Shown here in pieces: positions 52,260-64,000 of a DNA stretch of 64,000 nt (position 1 is the stretch's first letter; each line of letters starts with the position of its first letter). Under the pieces are notes generated by a model, which searched no databases, had not been told where the DNA came from, and worked only from the letters and a program-made list of their open reading frames with translations. The stretch is from Epiperipatus broadwayi. Its lineage: Eukaryota > Onychophora > Udeonychophora > Euonychophora > Peripatidae. Position numbers and translations under genes: made by a program. Location: the NCBI GenBank assembly GCA_028023455.1, contig JAQFVV010012489.1:3103881-3167880 (forward strand). Reading direction: 5' to 3'.

Positions 52260-54250
52260 TAAGATCAAGAAAGGAGGACATTTTAAACTTTCTAGGAACT
52301 TTCAGTTGAACTTTAGCTTTGCTCTCGATCAGTTGAGAGTCTCCAAAGATATATATTGTTTTATGTGCCACAGTATGCCTGAGTAGAAAGCACCAAAGAC
52401 TATTCTCTCCAGAGATGGTTGATTGTCTGCCAAGAACCTACGCGCCCTCCATAAAATCAACCAAAGAAGATCTGCTGCTCCAAACAATTAGAAAGCTGCT
52501 GCCACTATTCAAATAACTAAATCACCTAAATACTGGAAAGAACTGTTAATGCTAGAATCATGAACAATTTGCTACTGACCACTGAATCAGAAAACTTCTC
52601 ATAAAACAGGTACCTGTAATACCCAAGCTCTAGAGTACTCTACTAATCTCATGCTATAGCTCATTCTTTATATAACTTATAAACTGTAAAATTCTCATTT
52701 GTAAAATTATAATTTGTAAAATTGAATTTAATTAATTCCTTCTGTAAATCTCTTTAATAATCTAGCTTGCCTAATTCTATCTTTCTTGGGTACGTATTTC
52801 TAAAATTTACATTATATTATTTAATTATAGCATGCTCATAATTTTCTTGGTATAAATCTATGATTGCTTGAAACAGTGGATGCGTGTCAAATCTTCATTA
52901 ATATTTACTTCCATAAATAACTTAATATTTTCGTATAAATCGACACGCATTCAATGCTTCATTTATTGTAATGCAGGGGTCTACTGCTTAGCAAATGGCT
53001 GACGTATTAGTTAAAATACTCACCCAGTTTACATATTGTTTTATATTTTATTAAATTTTAATTAATAATTCCATAAATCGCATTTCTTTGAGAGTCGCAA
53101 ACGTTCTTTATTAAATGTTGATAATGTAGGGCCGAGTTATAAAAATATATTTAAATCTTAACAGAATCGTCTGTACATTATACATGTGTTACATTTTAGA
53201 GACGCGATGACCCATTACAAGCCTTGAATACTTCGGATTCTTTAGGATTGAAATTAATCCCAGTCGTCCTACACAAGCGGACATAATAAATGCTCCCGTA
53301 GGGCTTGACGAAAGTCACGCAGCCAGAAGGCAATCGTGGCATGAACCACTTGCTCCTGGTTATGCTTATGTGATACCTTACCTCTTTGGGCCTTCGGCAA
53401 ATGCCAGCCCATTCTTATAAACTCATTCATGGCTTTGCAGTTTCAATATACTGCCACTTCCTATCACCTTTCTAGATGTACCACGTGTTTCTTTATTAAC
53501 TTTATTATTCTATGTATAACTCCGTCCCTGCATTAGTGACATAATTCACTCTCAAATAAATGTTTGCCCCTAGTTATTAGTAAATATCTTTAATTAAATA
53601 AGTATATGTCCGCCGCTACTATTATAAATCTCACTTTAGACTCTTGTATTGCAAAAGTATAAATCCCTAAAGGCATGCCCTAGAAATACTTGCTCGAGAA
53701 TTTTAGGTAGCTAGATTATGTCAGCTATATAAATAAATGTATCTCTTTGATATCTAACAGTATCGGAAAATCCCGTTACTAAATTTTAAATCTTACCAAA
53801 TATTATTAGTAAATGATTTATTATTAAAATGTTTCAATAAATAATGTCAAACTATACATCTGCCATTACTTCTTTATTTATTTATTCGATACCCATTCAA
53901 TATGTTTCCTCGATTCTTTAAATATAAATGTTTGATATTAATGTTATTATTAGCTAACTCAAAATAAAATTCTTGATTCTCTTGCATCTCCCTGATCCCC
54001 ATGCCTAAAGAAATATTTACTAATGCGGCATCAGATGTGTTGTTTCATAGATTGTATTGTGGAACTGATAAACTATGTTCAAACTCAGTACTATGGGTGG
54101 CTTCGCTACCTAGATGGTGCTGCCGTTCTGTGTGGTGTTCGAATTCTGCACTGTGTTAATGAATCACACGTTTCTGACTGTTACAGTATTAATTTAGCAG
54201 TTGAAAATTATGTCTATACATAGATGTAATTCATTATGTATATAAAGCTT
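52260..54250. other. Second less A+T-rich unrecognised block
   Basis: Complex sequence with CpGs, especially 52300-52640 and 53190-53440, followed by ordinary A+T-rich DNA. Apart from the minus-strand frame at 53269-53430 I recognise nothing. At 54095-54150 a B-box-like GTGTTCGAATTCTGC follows TGGCTTCGCTACC, a weak hint of a tRNA-like sequence. Confidence 0.35.
53269..53430 (-). CDS. Hypothetical 53-codon open frame in the G+C-richer block
   Basis: ATG at 53430-53428 in good context (AAAGCCATGA), stop TAG at 53271-53269. The peptide begins MNEFIRMGWHLPKAQRGK and ends FWLRDFRQALREHLLCPLV. It has balanced composition (Trp, His, Arg, Gln), unlike the Lys/Asn/Ile-rich chance frames of this window, which is why it is listed. 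No domain recognised. A perfect donor-like AGAG/GTAAGG lies inside at about 53380, so if transcribed it could equally be a short first exon. Could be a host micro-exon, a remnant of a retroelement, or chance. Confidence 0.25.
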   Translation of the reverse strand: MNEFIRMGWHLPKAQRGKVSHKHNQEQVVHATIAFWLRDFRQALREHLLCPLV

Positions 54251-54267
54251 AATAATAATTGCAGCAT

Positions 54268-54498
54268 CTAAATGTTCAATTTTTTCAACAGAGAAACCCA
54301 TGAATCATTTCTACTGATTGCATTTGTATCCTTTGTAATTGCCCAACCTTCCTTATACTTTCTTTTCATATTATCTCTTTTGGCACAAATGAGACTCACA
54401 TCAGTGGATCTGAAAGTATGACCTTTAGCAAGCTTGTGATTGAGAAAAAATAATTTATATTCATTATTCTGAAATGTTCTGTTGTATATGAATGATCC
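54268..54498 (-). pseudogene. Open frame in the left palindrome arm, homologous to the right-arm frame
   Basis: A 76-codon stop-free frame ending in TAG at 54270-54268, with no Met near its start. It reads IYNRTFQNNEYKLFFLNHKL, then FRSTDVSLICAKRDNMKRKY. The segment from YN to the ICxK block aligns without gaps to the right-arm frame (NNEYKFTFFNHIL, PTNVRMICIKSDDRK). Farther 5' the equivalent of the right arm's KISAEHALQVVYKIICNA is interrupted by stops. The function is unknown; I do not recognise the family. Confidence 0.4.
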
Positions 54499-55061
54499 TC
54501 ATAGATCTATTCATCTGAGATTCACTGTAATATACAGAATGTAAGATCAGACACTGCATGCAAATTCATAAATAATGTAAGGAGTATGCCCCACTGGAAT
54601 TTTATGTTTTGAATCACTAATAAGTTGTTTAGTGATAGAGATGATCTAAAGATAACACTGTAAATGTTAGCACATATATTCCTTAGGTTTTTTTTTTTTT
54701 GCAATACTAGGGACATATGGAAAGTATATCTATACTTTTGGTGCATTATTTGTGATTTTATTTTTATTTAAAGTAGTGTAAAATTTGCCAATTGTTCCTG
54801 TTAGCATATCCCAATTTATATCCATGACTAGTAAGATCATTAATATAAGCATCAAAATGCAAGTACAAGGTTGATAGGTAAAACAATATTGATGCTTATA
54901 TCAATGATCTCACAATTCTCAGATATAAATTGGAATATGCTAACAAGAACAATATGCAAATTTTATACTAATTTAAATAAAAATAAAATTGCAAATAATG
55001 CACTAAAAGCATGGATAAGCCTTTCACATGTGAGTAGAAATGAAAAAACTAAGGGATATAT

Positions 55062-55382
55062 GTGCTTATAGAGTTAGCTTTAGAATTATCTCCATCACTA
55101 AACAACTTATTAAATAATTTAAAAGGTAAAATTTCAGCAGAGCATGCCCTTCAAGTTGTTTACAAAATTATATGCAATGCCCTGTCTCATAGTTCAGTGT
55201 ATTATGGTGAATTTTGGGCAAAGAGATCTATGTGGATTGCCCAGCACACATACTTATACAACATAGCAAACCAAAATAATGAATATAAATTTACTTTCTT
55301 CAATCACATACTCATTATTGGTTATTCTTTAAGTCCCACTAATGTGAGAATGATTTGTATCAAAAGCGATGATAGAAAATAA
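55062..55382 (+). pseudogene. 106-codon open frame in the right palindrome arm
   Basis: Reads MLIELALELSPSLNNLLNNL, then KGKISAEHALQVVYKIICNA, then YYGEFWAKRSMWIAQHTYLY, NNEYKFTFFNHIL and VRMICIKSDDRK before the stop. After two stops the same frame continues EDLDNYAGSKYNQLM and SIVEEMDDLNAAFI, whose counterpart VEKIEHLDAA is found in the other arm. It is mildly helical, without a signal peptide or clear membrane span. The Met at 55062 is just the first in the open stretch; the true start is unknown. Probably the remains of a protein carried by the foldback element. Confidence 0.4.
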
Positions 55383-55544
55383 AAAATATAAGAAGACTTG
55401 GACAATTATGCAGGATCCAAATATAATCAACTCATGTGTTCCATTGTTGAAGAAATGGATGATTTAAATGCTGCATTTATATAATAGCATCTCATTTACA
55501 TAATAAATTGAATAACATTGACATTATTTTCAAATGCTGAATTA

Positions 55545-55618
55545 ATTCAGCACTATGATTCTGCCAGAGGTCTGCCTATGGCTTGCTCAATGCATTATAA
55601 AAGTCTTGAATTTCAACT
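55545..55618 (+). repeat. Dispersed repeat, partner of 51600-51672
   Basis: CAGCACTATGATTCTGCCAG, GCTCAATGCATTATAAAAGT and CTTGAATTTCAAC, matching the reverse complement of 51600-51672 with a few differences. Confidence 0.75.
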
Positions 55619-58600
55619 TTTATCTTTTTGTATTAATTAAAAAAAGAGAATTAAATATTTAGAATTACAAATATGTGCAGTAATAATATAAATGTTAAAA
55701 AAAGGTGACAAGTACAAATCAATATAAAACAAAAATAATTAACAAAAGAAATTAAAGAATTATGTAATAAACACAAAATTCATTATTTATAAGTAATAAA
55801 AACTTAAATTTTGAATGAAAATCCTATAACTAATTTTCAAAAAATAATTCAAATTAATAATTTAAAAATTAGAATGTAGTATATTATGGAAATAAAATAT
55901 AATTTATTTTTTTTATTTCATCTTGCTTATAAGTGAAAAATATTTTAATAAATGCAAAAAAATATAATACCTAAATGATATTAAATTGTAATTTTTAATT
56001 TAACCTTGTAATTATTTATAATAGAATTCTGCTATTTTCAATATGAGTGATTTTTGTGATTAATTACAGCATTGCATAACAGTTCCAATACAAATTGGAA
56101 ATTTAACATTTTGTTTGTTTTTTATAAATTTTTAATGCTTCTGTTTTCATTATATTTTTCCAGATAGTAGATATGTAAATTAGTGAATTTTGAAAAACTA
56201 AATAGGGCTATGACATTGTATTATATTAATATTGTTTAAGCTAGTATCTTCATTTACCCACATACTACAGATTACTTTTAAGACAAGATATAAAATAAAT
56301 TGCATATGTAATTGTTTTTAATGTTCAAAAAATAATTAATTATTTAGTTTTTGGAGATTGAAGTAATGTACAGGTAAGACATAGTCTGACAAAAATACAA
56401 TCTGTTTCTTTAATATTTTTAGTAAGATTAATCTGAAAGTTAGTCAAATATATTTGTAGAAATTTAATGGGAAAAAGTCAATTTAAATCTAAATATTTTT
56501 TTATATCTAAAACAATAATGATGGGAGGAATTATAGAACAGATTAACAATTACTTTAAAAAATGTTTGTTTATTTGATGATTAAAATAGTGACAGACATT
56601 GGAGAAAAAAATACATTATCCAAATAGGCTAATTATAAGAATAGAGATTATTTTATAAATTTCTAAATTTGAAATTATGAAAAAAGCTCACCAAATGTTT
56701 TGTTTGGAATGTGGTTATATAGAGCTGAGATATAGATAATATATATGAAGAGTGTAAAAGGATTGAAGTTTTATAAATTTTGCTTTTAGAAAAAAATGGA
56801 AAAAATAAGTTTCAATAATAGAATTATAGTTTTACAGTGGTAGAAAGATAAATGAATATAATTGTTTATTCATGAATTAAATTTGGTGCATATAAAAAAT
56901 TGTATTAAACAAATATTGTAAGTTAAAAGAAAATAAAAGTTGATTGATGGTGTGAAGAAGAAAGTAGTTGTGCAAATAAAGGTTTAAGGAGTAAATCTTT
57001 AATAAGAATGTTTTTTCAAGTATAATAGTTTTTTTTGTAAAAAAAAAAACAAATATTAAAAGTAAAACTTTTTAAAGAGTGGTCAATATATTGAATTTAA
57101 AAAAAATTAACTTTAACAAATAGGGAGATTACATTAAAATGATATTAAACAAATTTAAAAAAAACATGAAATATTTTTTTAAAATCTGAAAAAAACTTTT
57201 ATATAGCATAAAATGTATCAATTAGGAGAAATTACTTCTTTTTTTAAAAAAAAAATCAGAAATTTCATATATTTTTCATCATAATATTTTAATCCAAAAA
57301 ATTCTATAATGTTAGGATTAAATAAATATGTGGCCACTGCCTTGATGATCTTCTATTCATCCTTGGGTCTCTAAAATATTTTAAAACATAATTATTTAAT
57401 TTTGTGTGATGTTTATTAAGATTCATGATTATTTTTACACAACAATTATGTAATACTAATTTAAAATCAAGAATGTAAATTATTACATATTTATTTTGCA
57501 TGAGAATATTTTATTTTTAAAAATAGAATGCTATATTTTTCATGGTAATGTTAACAATTCGAACTACAGTAATGCTGTTTGATAATATATCATTTCCAAA
57601 AGTCTTTTAAAATATATTTTACTACACTGTAAAAATTTCTAAAATGTTTTAAACTTTTAATGCATAAGTTAATACATTAATCAGATATTGCTATTTATTT
57701 ATTTACATTTTAAAAATAAATGTCAAATAAAAAAGATTTTGTTCATTTTTTGAAATGAAACTGCTCATGCTTCATTGATAAGAAAAATGTTTATTGTTTT
57801 GATTATGATGTAATTTTTCAATATTTGTGCAAATAAAATGTTATTTTTTTTTTAGAATTTATTTTATATCTAAACAAAAATGTCTATTAAATGAATTCAT
57901 ATTTATTACATTCTAATAAAAAAAAGAATGGTTTAATATCAAAATTAATGTTGAAATTTACATATAAGAAAACAAGCAAAACTATAACAGTGGTAGTGCA
58001 GTGTAAGAGAAAAAACTTTAAAGTGGTATAAAGTTCTAAAGGATTACTAAATAATTTATCTTCAAATAAACAAACATATGGAATTATATGAATTACATTT
58101 ATCATTGAAATATTTTATTTTCAACAAATAAATAATAAATTTAATACAAAATTAACCTTATAATTAAAATGAAATTTATTCATGCATTGGTAGACATGCA
58201 CTTTCAGTCCAGAACAATATCTCCAAAAACAAATATTGCCATGTTAAACATTTTGAATACATTACCTACAGTGCATTTAATCTTCTCAATGTTGATTTCA
58301 GATGTATAATTACCTGTTTCATTTTGTTAACTTTGTTATTTTTATGGAATAATTTCAATTTAATAGTGATGAATTCCTTTAGTTTCATTTTATTGAGAAA
58401 AGTTTACCTCAAAAGTTACATCACATATATTTTAGTTTTTCATTTTTGTAAATAGATGTCAGGTCTAATCAGATAATACAATCTAAAATCTCAACTCTCT
58501 TCAGATATGAAACAATTTGTTCTTTCCATTTACTGCTTAACAAAAAAAAAGCTAAGTTTTTATTCAAAAGAAGTTTTTCATTGCAAATACATTTTGTATA

Positions 58601-58716
58601 TTTCAATTATATTTTTATTAATAAAAAATAAAACCTGTTTAGTTTTTATATATTAGGTGTGTAACAATTTAATTTCTGGAATGCACCATTATAAAATATA
58701 CACATAGAAATGTACA
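55619..58716. other. A+T-rich non-coding stretch
   Basis: Nothing recognised. Confidence 0.5.
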
Positions 58717-59312
58717 CTAGTAGCTACTGTCATCTTCAAAGAAGGGCCCTTGGGCATCTATACACTGATTAAAATGGCATTCCTGTTTCTAAAAGTCTAC
58801 CTGGAACTCATTTTCAGGAATACAGTTGAGCAGCCATCTCATATCTTCATCCTTTCAGTGCAATTTTTAATTTTGAAAATACCTAAAAATCACAAATACC
58901 TAAGCCACATGAATAGGCAGGATGGTTTTAATTGTGTAATTGATTTTTTAAGCAAAAAATATTTTACAATGAGGGTACTATGACTTGGCATAAATTTCAC
59001 AGAAAAGTTTCTCATGCCAATTCTTTATTTAAAATTAGCCTAACTATTTCTAGATTAATCTGCAATTTTTCAGCCATCAATTTCACAATTATCTGTTGGA
59101 CGATATTGTATCTCACATTTTGTTAATGTCAGTCATTGTTTTTGGTTGAACTCTTCTGGGATCACCCATCATATCTTCTTGTCCATCTTTGAATATCTTA
59201 TGTTACTCAAGTACCCTCAATTTCTTCATAGCATCTTCACCATATGCCACTTGCAACATGTATAGCATCTCAGTAACATATTTTCTTGTTTTTACACAAA
59301 ATTTGATATTAA
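58717..59312 (-). pseudogene. Broken mariner transposase (Tc1/mariner superfamily)
   Basis: Mariner transposases cut and paste their element with an N-terminal paired helix-turn-helix DNA-binding domain and a C-terminal DDD catalytic domain. On the minus strand the N-terminal part reads IKFCVKTRKYVTEMLYMLQ, then AYGEDAMKKLRVLE, stop, HKIFKDGQEDMMGDPRR, QPKTMTDINKM, matching the order of mariner N-termini (YG..A......W...F..G.ED..DDPR.G.P). After frameshifts and stops comes MRNFSVKFMP, the start of the linker/catalytic domain. The middle with the catalytic Asp residues is missing. The C-terminus is recognisable as PENEFQVDF, stop, KQECHFNQCIDAQGPFFEDD, which corresponds to the typical IP..EFQ.CF..W..RW..CI...G.YFEGD. 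About 600 bp remain of roughly 1,040 expected. At least six stops; inactive. Terminal inverted repeats were not identified. Confidence 0.88.
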
Positions 59313-61845
59313 TATATGGCTTAAAATTTCTATCACATATTTTTACATCAAAACAAATGCATTTATTATCTTAGCAATACACAAATAATAACTAGTTCTA
59401 TCTGCTTAAAATTTATACATATGTTAACTTAAACATGTTCAAACATGGATATTTATATGATTTGAAAGAATTAGATCATGGATGACATCACATGATTATT
59501 CTGGGAATTTAATTGTCACACCTTGCATATACTCCTAGGTTTTTTTTTAGATTTAGATAAATGTAAATTGAAGGCTCAAACATAAAATACTTTTTTATAT
59601 TCTCATTAGAAATTAAAAAATAAAAATGAATTTTAATTTTATTTAATTTTTTAAATAAGTATACTAATAATTAAATCATTAATTATTAGAAATAATATGG
59701 ATTTTGAAAAGTTTAAATTATCATTAAAGACTCTAATTATATATAATAAATCTAATATTTTAAGCTCTTCATAATTACATTTTTTCTATTCCAGAAAGGG
59801 TTAATAGTAAAGGTCTGCTATAAAGATATATCAAAACTTTTAATAATAAATATTTATTGAAGTTTTTGTTCTATATGAAGTAGCATTTATATTATAACAA
59901 TAATTTAATAAATAATTGTATGTTAAGTAATTGGGTAGTCAAGCGGTTGACTAAATAGAGACTTATAATGTGTGTACATCTGCAAAATGTCCTTCCTATT
60001 AATTTACTAAAGATTTAATGGAAGTAATAACATATTTATTACAAACATAATTAAAGAAAAGCATGTTTAGCATTAATAAAATATGCAGTTATAGCTATTG
60101 GGTTAATTAATTAATTACAAGAAATTAATAAAGAACTGACTGTTGTGAAAGGTTCTGACATTGGTCAGTTCAATCAAAATAAAACATATAAATACTTATT
60201 CTTAAGTATATGATAGGAAGTGTGGAATCAAGAACAGTTAAGTTAGTTGGTTGATTAGTTGTTTATTGTTATGACAAACAAGTCAACATTGCAGTAATGT
60301 TAAAGTAAAAAAAATAGAATGCTATTAGATTAGAGCAAATAAAGTTGGACAAAGCTCAATGGTCCTTGAAGCTTATGACACTCATAAAAAGCAACCACCA
60401 AAAGTCAGACAGATAAGATATATAATTGTTCATAATAACACATACAGAATCAATACATTAATTAGACATTATTATTTATTATTCATAAGATTGAAAAAAT
60501 ATGCAGTAGATGAAACCAGATGAATCTAAAAAGAATAAGCAAGCCACAGATCATTTAGGAAATATGACAATCCAAAATCCAACCAAGCAATAAGAGAATT
60601 ATTAACCATCACAGAAAACATTTTGAAAGCATTAACACATACATTTTCTCTTGAACCAAGGGTTGACTGCTAATTCAAGCTTCCAGGTTCAGATGTATAT
60701 AGTTGTAGTAAACTTATAATTGTATGTTTTAATATTAGGGGAAATATATTTTGCTTGTAAAATAATACTTGCAGTTAAGTCACAACAATATTTTTTAAGG
60801 TTACTCAGCTAAAGATTGATCAACATATATTTTCCAGACTGCATACATCTCTATATCATTATACTAAACTGCCCACATTTTCAATATTATTTTTTTATTC
60901 CATAATAAATAAAATGCTAAAAGTAAAAAAAAAGTGTTGCTTTTTAAATCTTTTTTATCCATTCCATAATAATTTATATGTAGATATTGAGCAATTGATT
61001 GATACTAGATGTAATGTGAACAAATTCTCACATATTTGTTAGCTCACTACTTTTGGTAGAAAACACTTTTACTCGGTGATCCTGATTTGTTCATTTTGTA
61101 CATTTCCTGTTAATATAAATTAAAAAATTGTTGAACAAATCATATAATATATTGTTTAATCCTTGTCCCCTCCCCACATTTTATCATACATTCCCAAATG
61201 CTTAGGATTTGCCCATATATAAATGTTTGGGTAGGAAGGATAGATGGATTCATTCTATCTTTATACAAAGACTTTATCTTGTGTTTGGAAGTGAGAGTAT
61301 TCATTTATAGTTAAAAATCCACAAAGCACATGTGCATTAGCTTAATGGCTGATTATTACTATAACAGTTTATAAAAACATAGCACTACATAAAATAAATA
61401 TCTTATTTAAACGAGACTGATGGGAAGTTAAAAATTGTCAAAATAGTTTTTTGCAATGGTTTTCCTGTTTGTATTAGAATATAATAATAGAAACTCCTAA
61501 AGCCTCAATTGCTAATTATATGATTCTAAATCATTTATCTAAAGTTATTTGCCTTGCATTAGTCTTGTTAACTCAATATCTAAAAAAATAGTTGGTCAGT
61601 TGAACAGAACTTGTTCAAATTACTTGGTAAAAAGTGATATGATTTTCTGAACAATTGACTATATTATTATTTACTTAGATGGTGAAGTTTAGAACCCTAT
61701 CATAACTGCATATTTAATAAATAAAATATTTTTTGATAAATTTCCAGTTGAGGAGAATAACAACAAATCATAGTTTGACTATACAAATAAAGCTAATCAC
61801 TTTGAATTTAAATACTGTAAGACTGCACACAAAAGTAAAACTTTT
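59313..61845. other. A+T-rich non-coding stretch
   Basis: No gene recognised. A patch at 59936-59960 resembles a tRNA A box but has no B box. Confidence 0.5.
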
Positions 61846-62160
61846 ATCATCATTATTGTTAATCATTACCACTCTATGAAAGGATGAAAATCTCTTCACA
61901 GTTAATTCAGTTTGCCTGTCACTAAATCATTCCAGAAAACTCTATTTCATTTATTCACTTCACATATAATCTTTTCTAAACATTTATGTTTCTTAAAATC
62001 CAATTTAAGTTTTCAATTATGATCTAATATCATATTTCTAATGATATATTCAACCCAACATTGTTTCAGTGTTTTGGGGGAATGACAATAATATCTATTT
62101 ATTCTCGTACTCATTTATAACTTTTTTTGACATTTACTATTAGACTTGCTGCGATGACAT
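61846..62160 (-). mobile_element. LINE 3' end, degenerate
   Basis: ATCATCATTATTGTTAATCA at the 3' end, then GAAAGGATGAAAATCTCTTC, CATTTATTCACTTCACATAT, CTTAAAATCCAATTTAAGTT and ATCATATTTCTAATGATATA, the same order of blocks as at 37.4-37.7 kb but with many substitutions. No open frame remains. Confidence 0.65.
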
Positions 62161-63407
62161 GGCATAACTTAATAAACTGTTTTTTCTTATCTTTTTCTTA
62201 TTTTCAACTTACTTTTTTCCAAATTTTATTGTGTATTCTTATCTCTATGAATTGCTTTTTTGTAAAGTAAGTACTTGTCAGATTTATAAGTAAACACTGA
62301 TAAAATGCATCCATTAAAACTTTTATTTTCTAAACGGAAAATATATTTAATATTAAAATTTAATCCTAAAATTAATTTCATCTATTATGAGTTGGAATTT
62401 ACATTTATTTTCTCTTTTTTATGATAAACCATTGGACATTACTTTTTTTTAAGCGTTCATGTTTATTGTGTTTTCTTTGAGTTAGTTTTTGTGATATTTT
62501 TTAAAGTTCTGAAGCTCTATTTGTGAAAACTATTTATAAAAACAATTACATCATTTGCAGAATTTAGATAATTTACTAATCTCCATTTATCCTCTCTCCC
62601 CCAATCAGCTATCCACTTTAAGTGTCAAATTACATCCCCTAAAGCTTTTTCAAAAAAATTTCATAGAGATTAAATCACTCCATTTATGACTTACTAATAT
62701 TAATCTTTTTAATAACATCATATAAAATAATCATTGCTGTTGCTTTTTGATAAATATTCTTCAGAATTTGACAATTTCTTATGTTTTGATATTTAAAATC
62801 TTTAATCATTACCAAAAGATTTAGAGAATAAAATCACTTTTTTATAGTTTACAAATCAATAAGCAATTCATTGTTTTATTAATATTCTTATTCGGTGAAA
62901 TTAGCTTAAATGCTAAAAAAAGTGCCAATGTATTAACACACTTTAAAAGGTTTTATAAAAATAGCATACCTATTAAAACCATGAAATTAAATATTTTGTT
63001 AAGTCCATTTTAATATATGAAGCAACGTAAAAATGAAAGCCTGTAATTAATGTACAAAATCACAGTGTTCGCATTTATAGACATTTAAGTTTACATACTA
63101 CAGACTCTATTAATCTTTCTAGCTATAATTTTTGTCAAATCTAGAAAAAAAAAATCAAAGTCTGCCTCTTTATCTAAAAATAAGTATTATTTATGTCATT
63201 GAGACAAGACAATTATTAATCATTTTACCAGCATGCTTATAAAGTTGCAACAACTCAAAACATAATTACCATGACAACAAAATTTTCTTTATATCTTTTA
63301 CACACACTCATATTTCCTTTAAATATTCCAAACATACTCATATATATATACCATTAGTTATCTGCTATAAGGCAAGTATTCAATAACAAATCCAGATTAT
63401 TTTTTCA

Positions 63408-63740
63408 AGTCTTTATTGCTTCTTGGGTATTCATTGCTATTTAAATCGTTAAGATTATCAATGAATTTCTTCCTTCTCTTAACTCTCTTTTTTTATTTTA
63501 ATCTGTCCATTCCAATATAGCCTTTTATAATTCTCTCTCTTTAACTACATGTCCAATCTTTTCTCTATTTTTCTTTATAATTTCTTAATAAATAACTCTA
63601 TTTAATTTACTATATTGCATATGTCATCTGGCATCTAAATTCTTTCATTCGCTTTCAATTTTACATCTTTGAGTATTCCATATATTCAACTTTTTTATGC
63701 TAATTGTCAATGTTCATTGTTATATAAAGCTATATGCCAA
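63408..63740 (-). pseudogene. Decayed LINE reverse transcriptase C-terminal region
   Basis: The minus-strand frame, interrupted by stops, reads WNTQRCKIESE, later KKNREKIGHVVKERE then KAILEWTD, then KKRELREGRNSLI. This follows the family pattern of cysteine/arginine-rich helix, IGHV.R...L...ILEG and K.RRGR...S.ID. It is the same domain type as the ISWIKHVLRK part of the 34.9-35.8 kb pseudogene, so a second LINE lineage may be present besides the GHIARRDD type at 37.4 kb. Confidence 0.6.
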
Positions 63741-63904
63741 ATAAAACATTTAAAATTTTTTTTAAATTTAATGGTAATAGACTTGAAAATAAATTCTTAC
63801 TCTAATTAAAACACTTTTTAGTTAATGTTTACTATAGTTAATTTTATTTTTGTTTGCATCATTCCCAAATATTTAATGGCTTTTTGTATTGGAGCGTTTA
63901 CTGT

Positions 63905-64000
63905 TTTACCAGACCCCTCCACCCCCCCATATTTTTTTGTGGTGGGTTGGGTCGTTCTTTATTCAGGAAAAAAAGGTGGGTGTCTTTTCTCTCTCTCCCT
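63905..64000. other. Low-complexity end of window, possibly poor assembly
   Basis: C runs, then GTGGTGGGTTGGGTCG, then a CT-rich end. Composition is unlike the preceding kilobases and like the G/T-rich block at 29.3-29.7 kb. Confidence 0.45.

Larger units (their letters stand above)
54258..55480. mobile_element. 1.22-kb palindromic element (family E)
   Basis: Two arms of about 600 bp meet near 54870. Landmarks from outside in: ATTGCAGCATCTAAATG with AAATGCTGCATTTATAT; GATTGCATTTGTATCC with GGATCCAAATATAATC; CATTATTCTGAAATG with CAAAATAATGAATATA; TCACTAAACAACTTATT with AATAAGTTGTTTAGTGA; TTAATATAAGCATCAAAAT with ATTGATGCTTATATCAA. Divergence is about one site in four to five, higher than in family D. 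Both arms carry related open frames (separate entries). Confidence 0.85.

Noticed and set aside
58750-58983. 77-codon plus-strand frame
   Set aside because: Shadow of the mariner transposase remnant on the opposite strand.
59936-59960. A-box-like TAGTCAAGCGGTTGAC
   Set aside because: No B box or acceptor stem follows at tRNA distance.

Overview
This is a eukaryotic, metazoan, extremely A+T-rich window (about three quarters A+T by eye) that is almost entirely intronic or intergenic. No complete protein-coding gene is visible. The organism is an invertebrate animal: the only recognisable host exon belongs to an animal-type membrane adenylyl cyclase, and the repeats are tRNA-derived SINEs, an endonuclease/reverse-transcriptase LINE family and a decayed mariner. 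The sequence does not allow a firm choice of phylum.

The one well-supported host feature is a 159-nt internal exon on the minus strand (33593-33751). It encodes 52 whole codons of the C1a catalytic domain of a class III adenylyl cyclase and most resembles the Ca2+/calmodulin-regulated ADCY1/rutabaga type. Both splice sites are near consensus. I found no other exon of this gene on either side, so it appears to sit between two introns each of at least 30 kb.

Region by region: 1-14 kb is A+T-rich DNA with a LINE 3' tail, two short tandem duplications, two SINE copies and a tandem pair of one foldback family. 14-29 kb holds more inverted-repeat elements of three families, a SINE, long (TA)n tracts and an unexplained 78-codon open frame at 19.2-19.4 kb. 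29.3-29.7 kb is a G/T-rich block that looks like poor assembly. 33.2-35.9 kb has a SINE, the cyclase exon, two LINE 3' ends (one dissolving into T-rich noise) and a decayed LINE reverse transcriptase. 36-45 kb has two SINEs, a well-preserved LINE C-terminal fragment, a composite direct/inverted repeat, a duplicated (AAT)n microsatellite and further foldbacks.

45.2-55.6 kb is the most unusual part. It contains a less A+T-rich unrecognised block with a TATA-like sequence next to a run of N (500 nt), a 579-bp near-complete palindrome, a tandem array of a 405-bp unit (4.2 copies), a second unrecognised less A+T-rich block, and a 1.22-kb palindrome in which both arms keep related open reading frames. 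58.7-59.3 kb is a broken mariner transposase, and 61.8-64 kb has two more LINE fragments and a poor-looking end.

The features do not form a pathway. The window reads as the mobile-element-filled introns of a large cyclase gene, or such introns plus flanking DNA.
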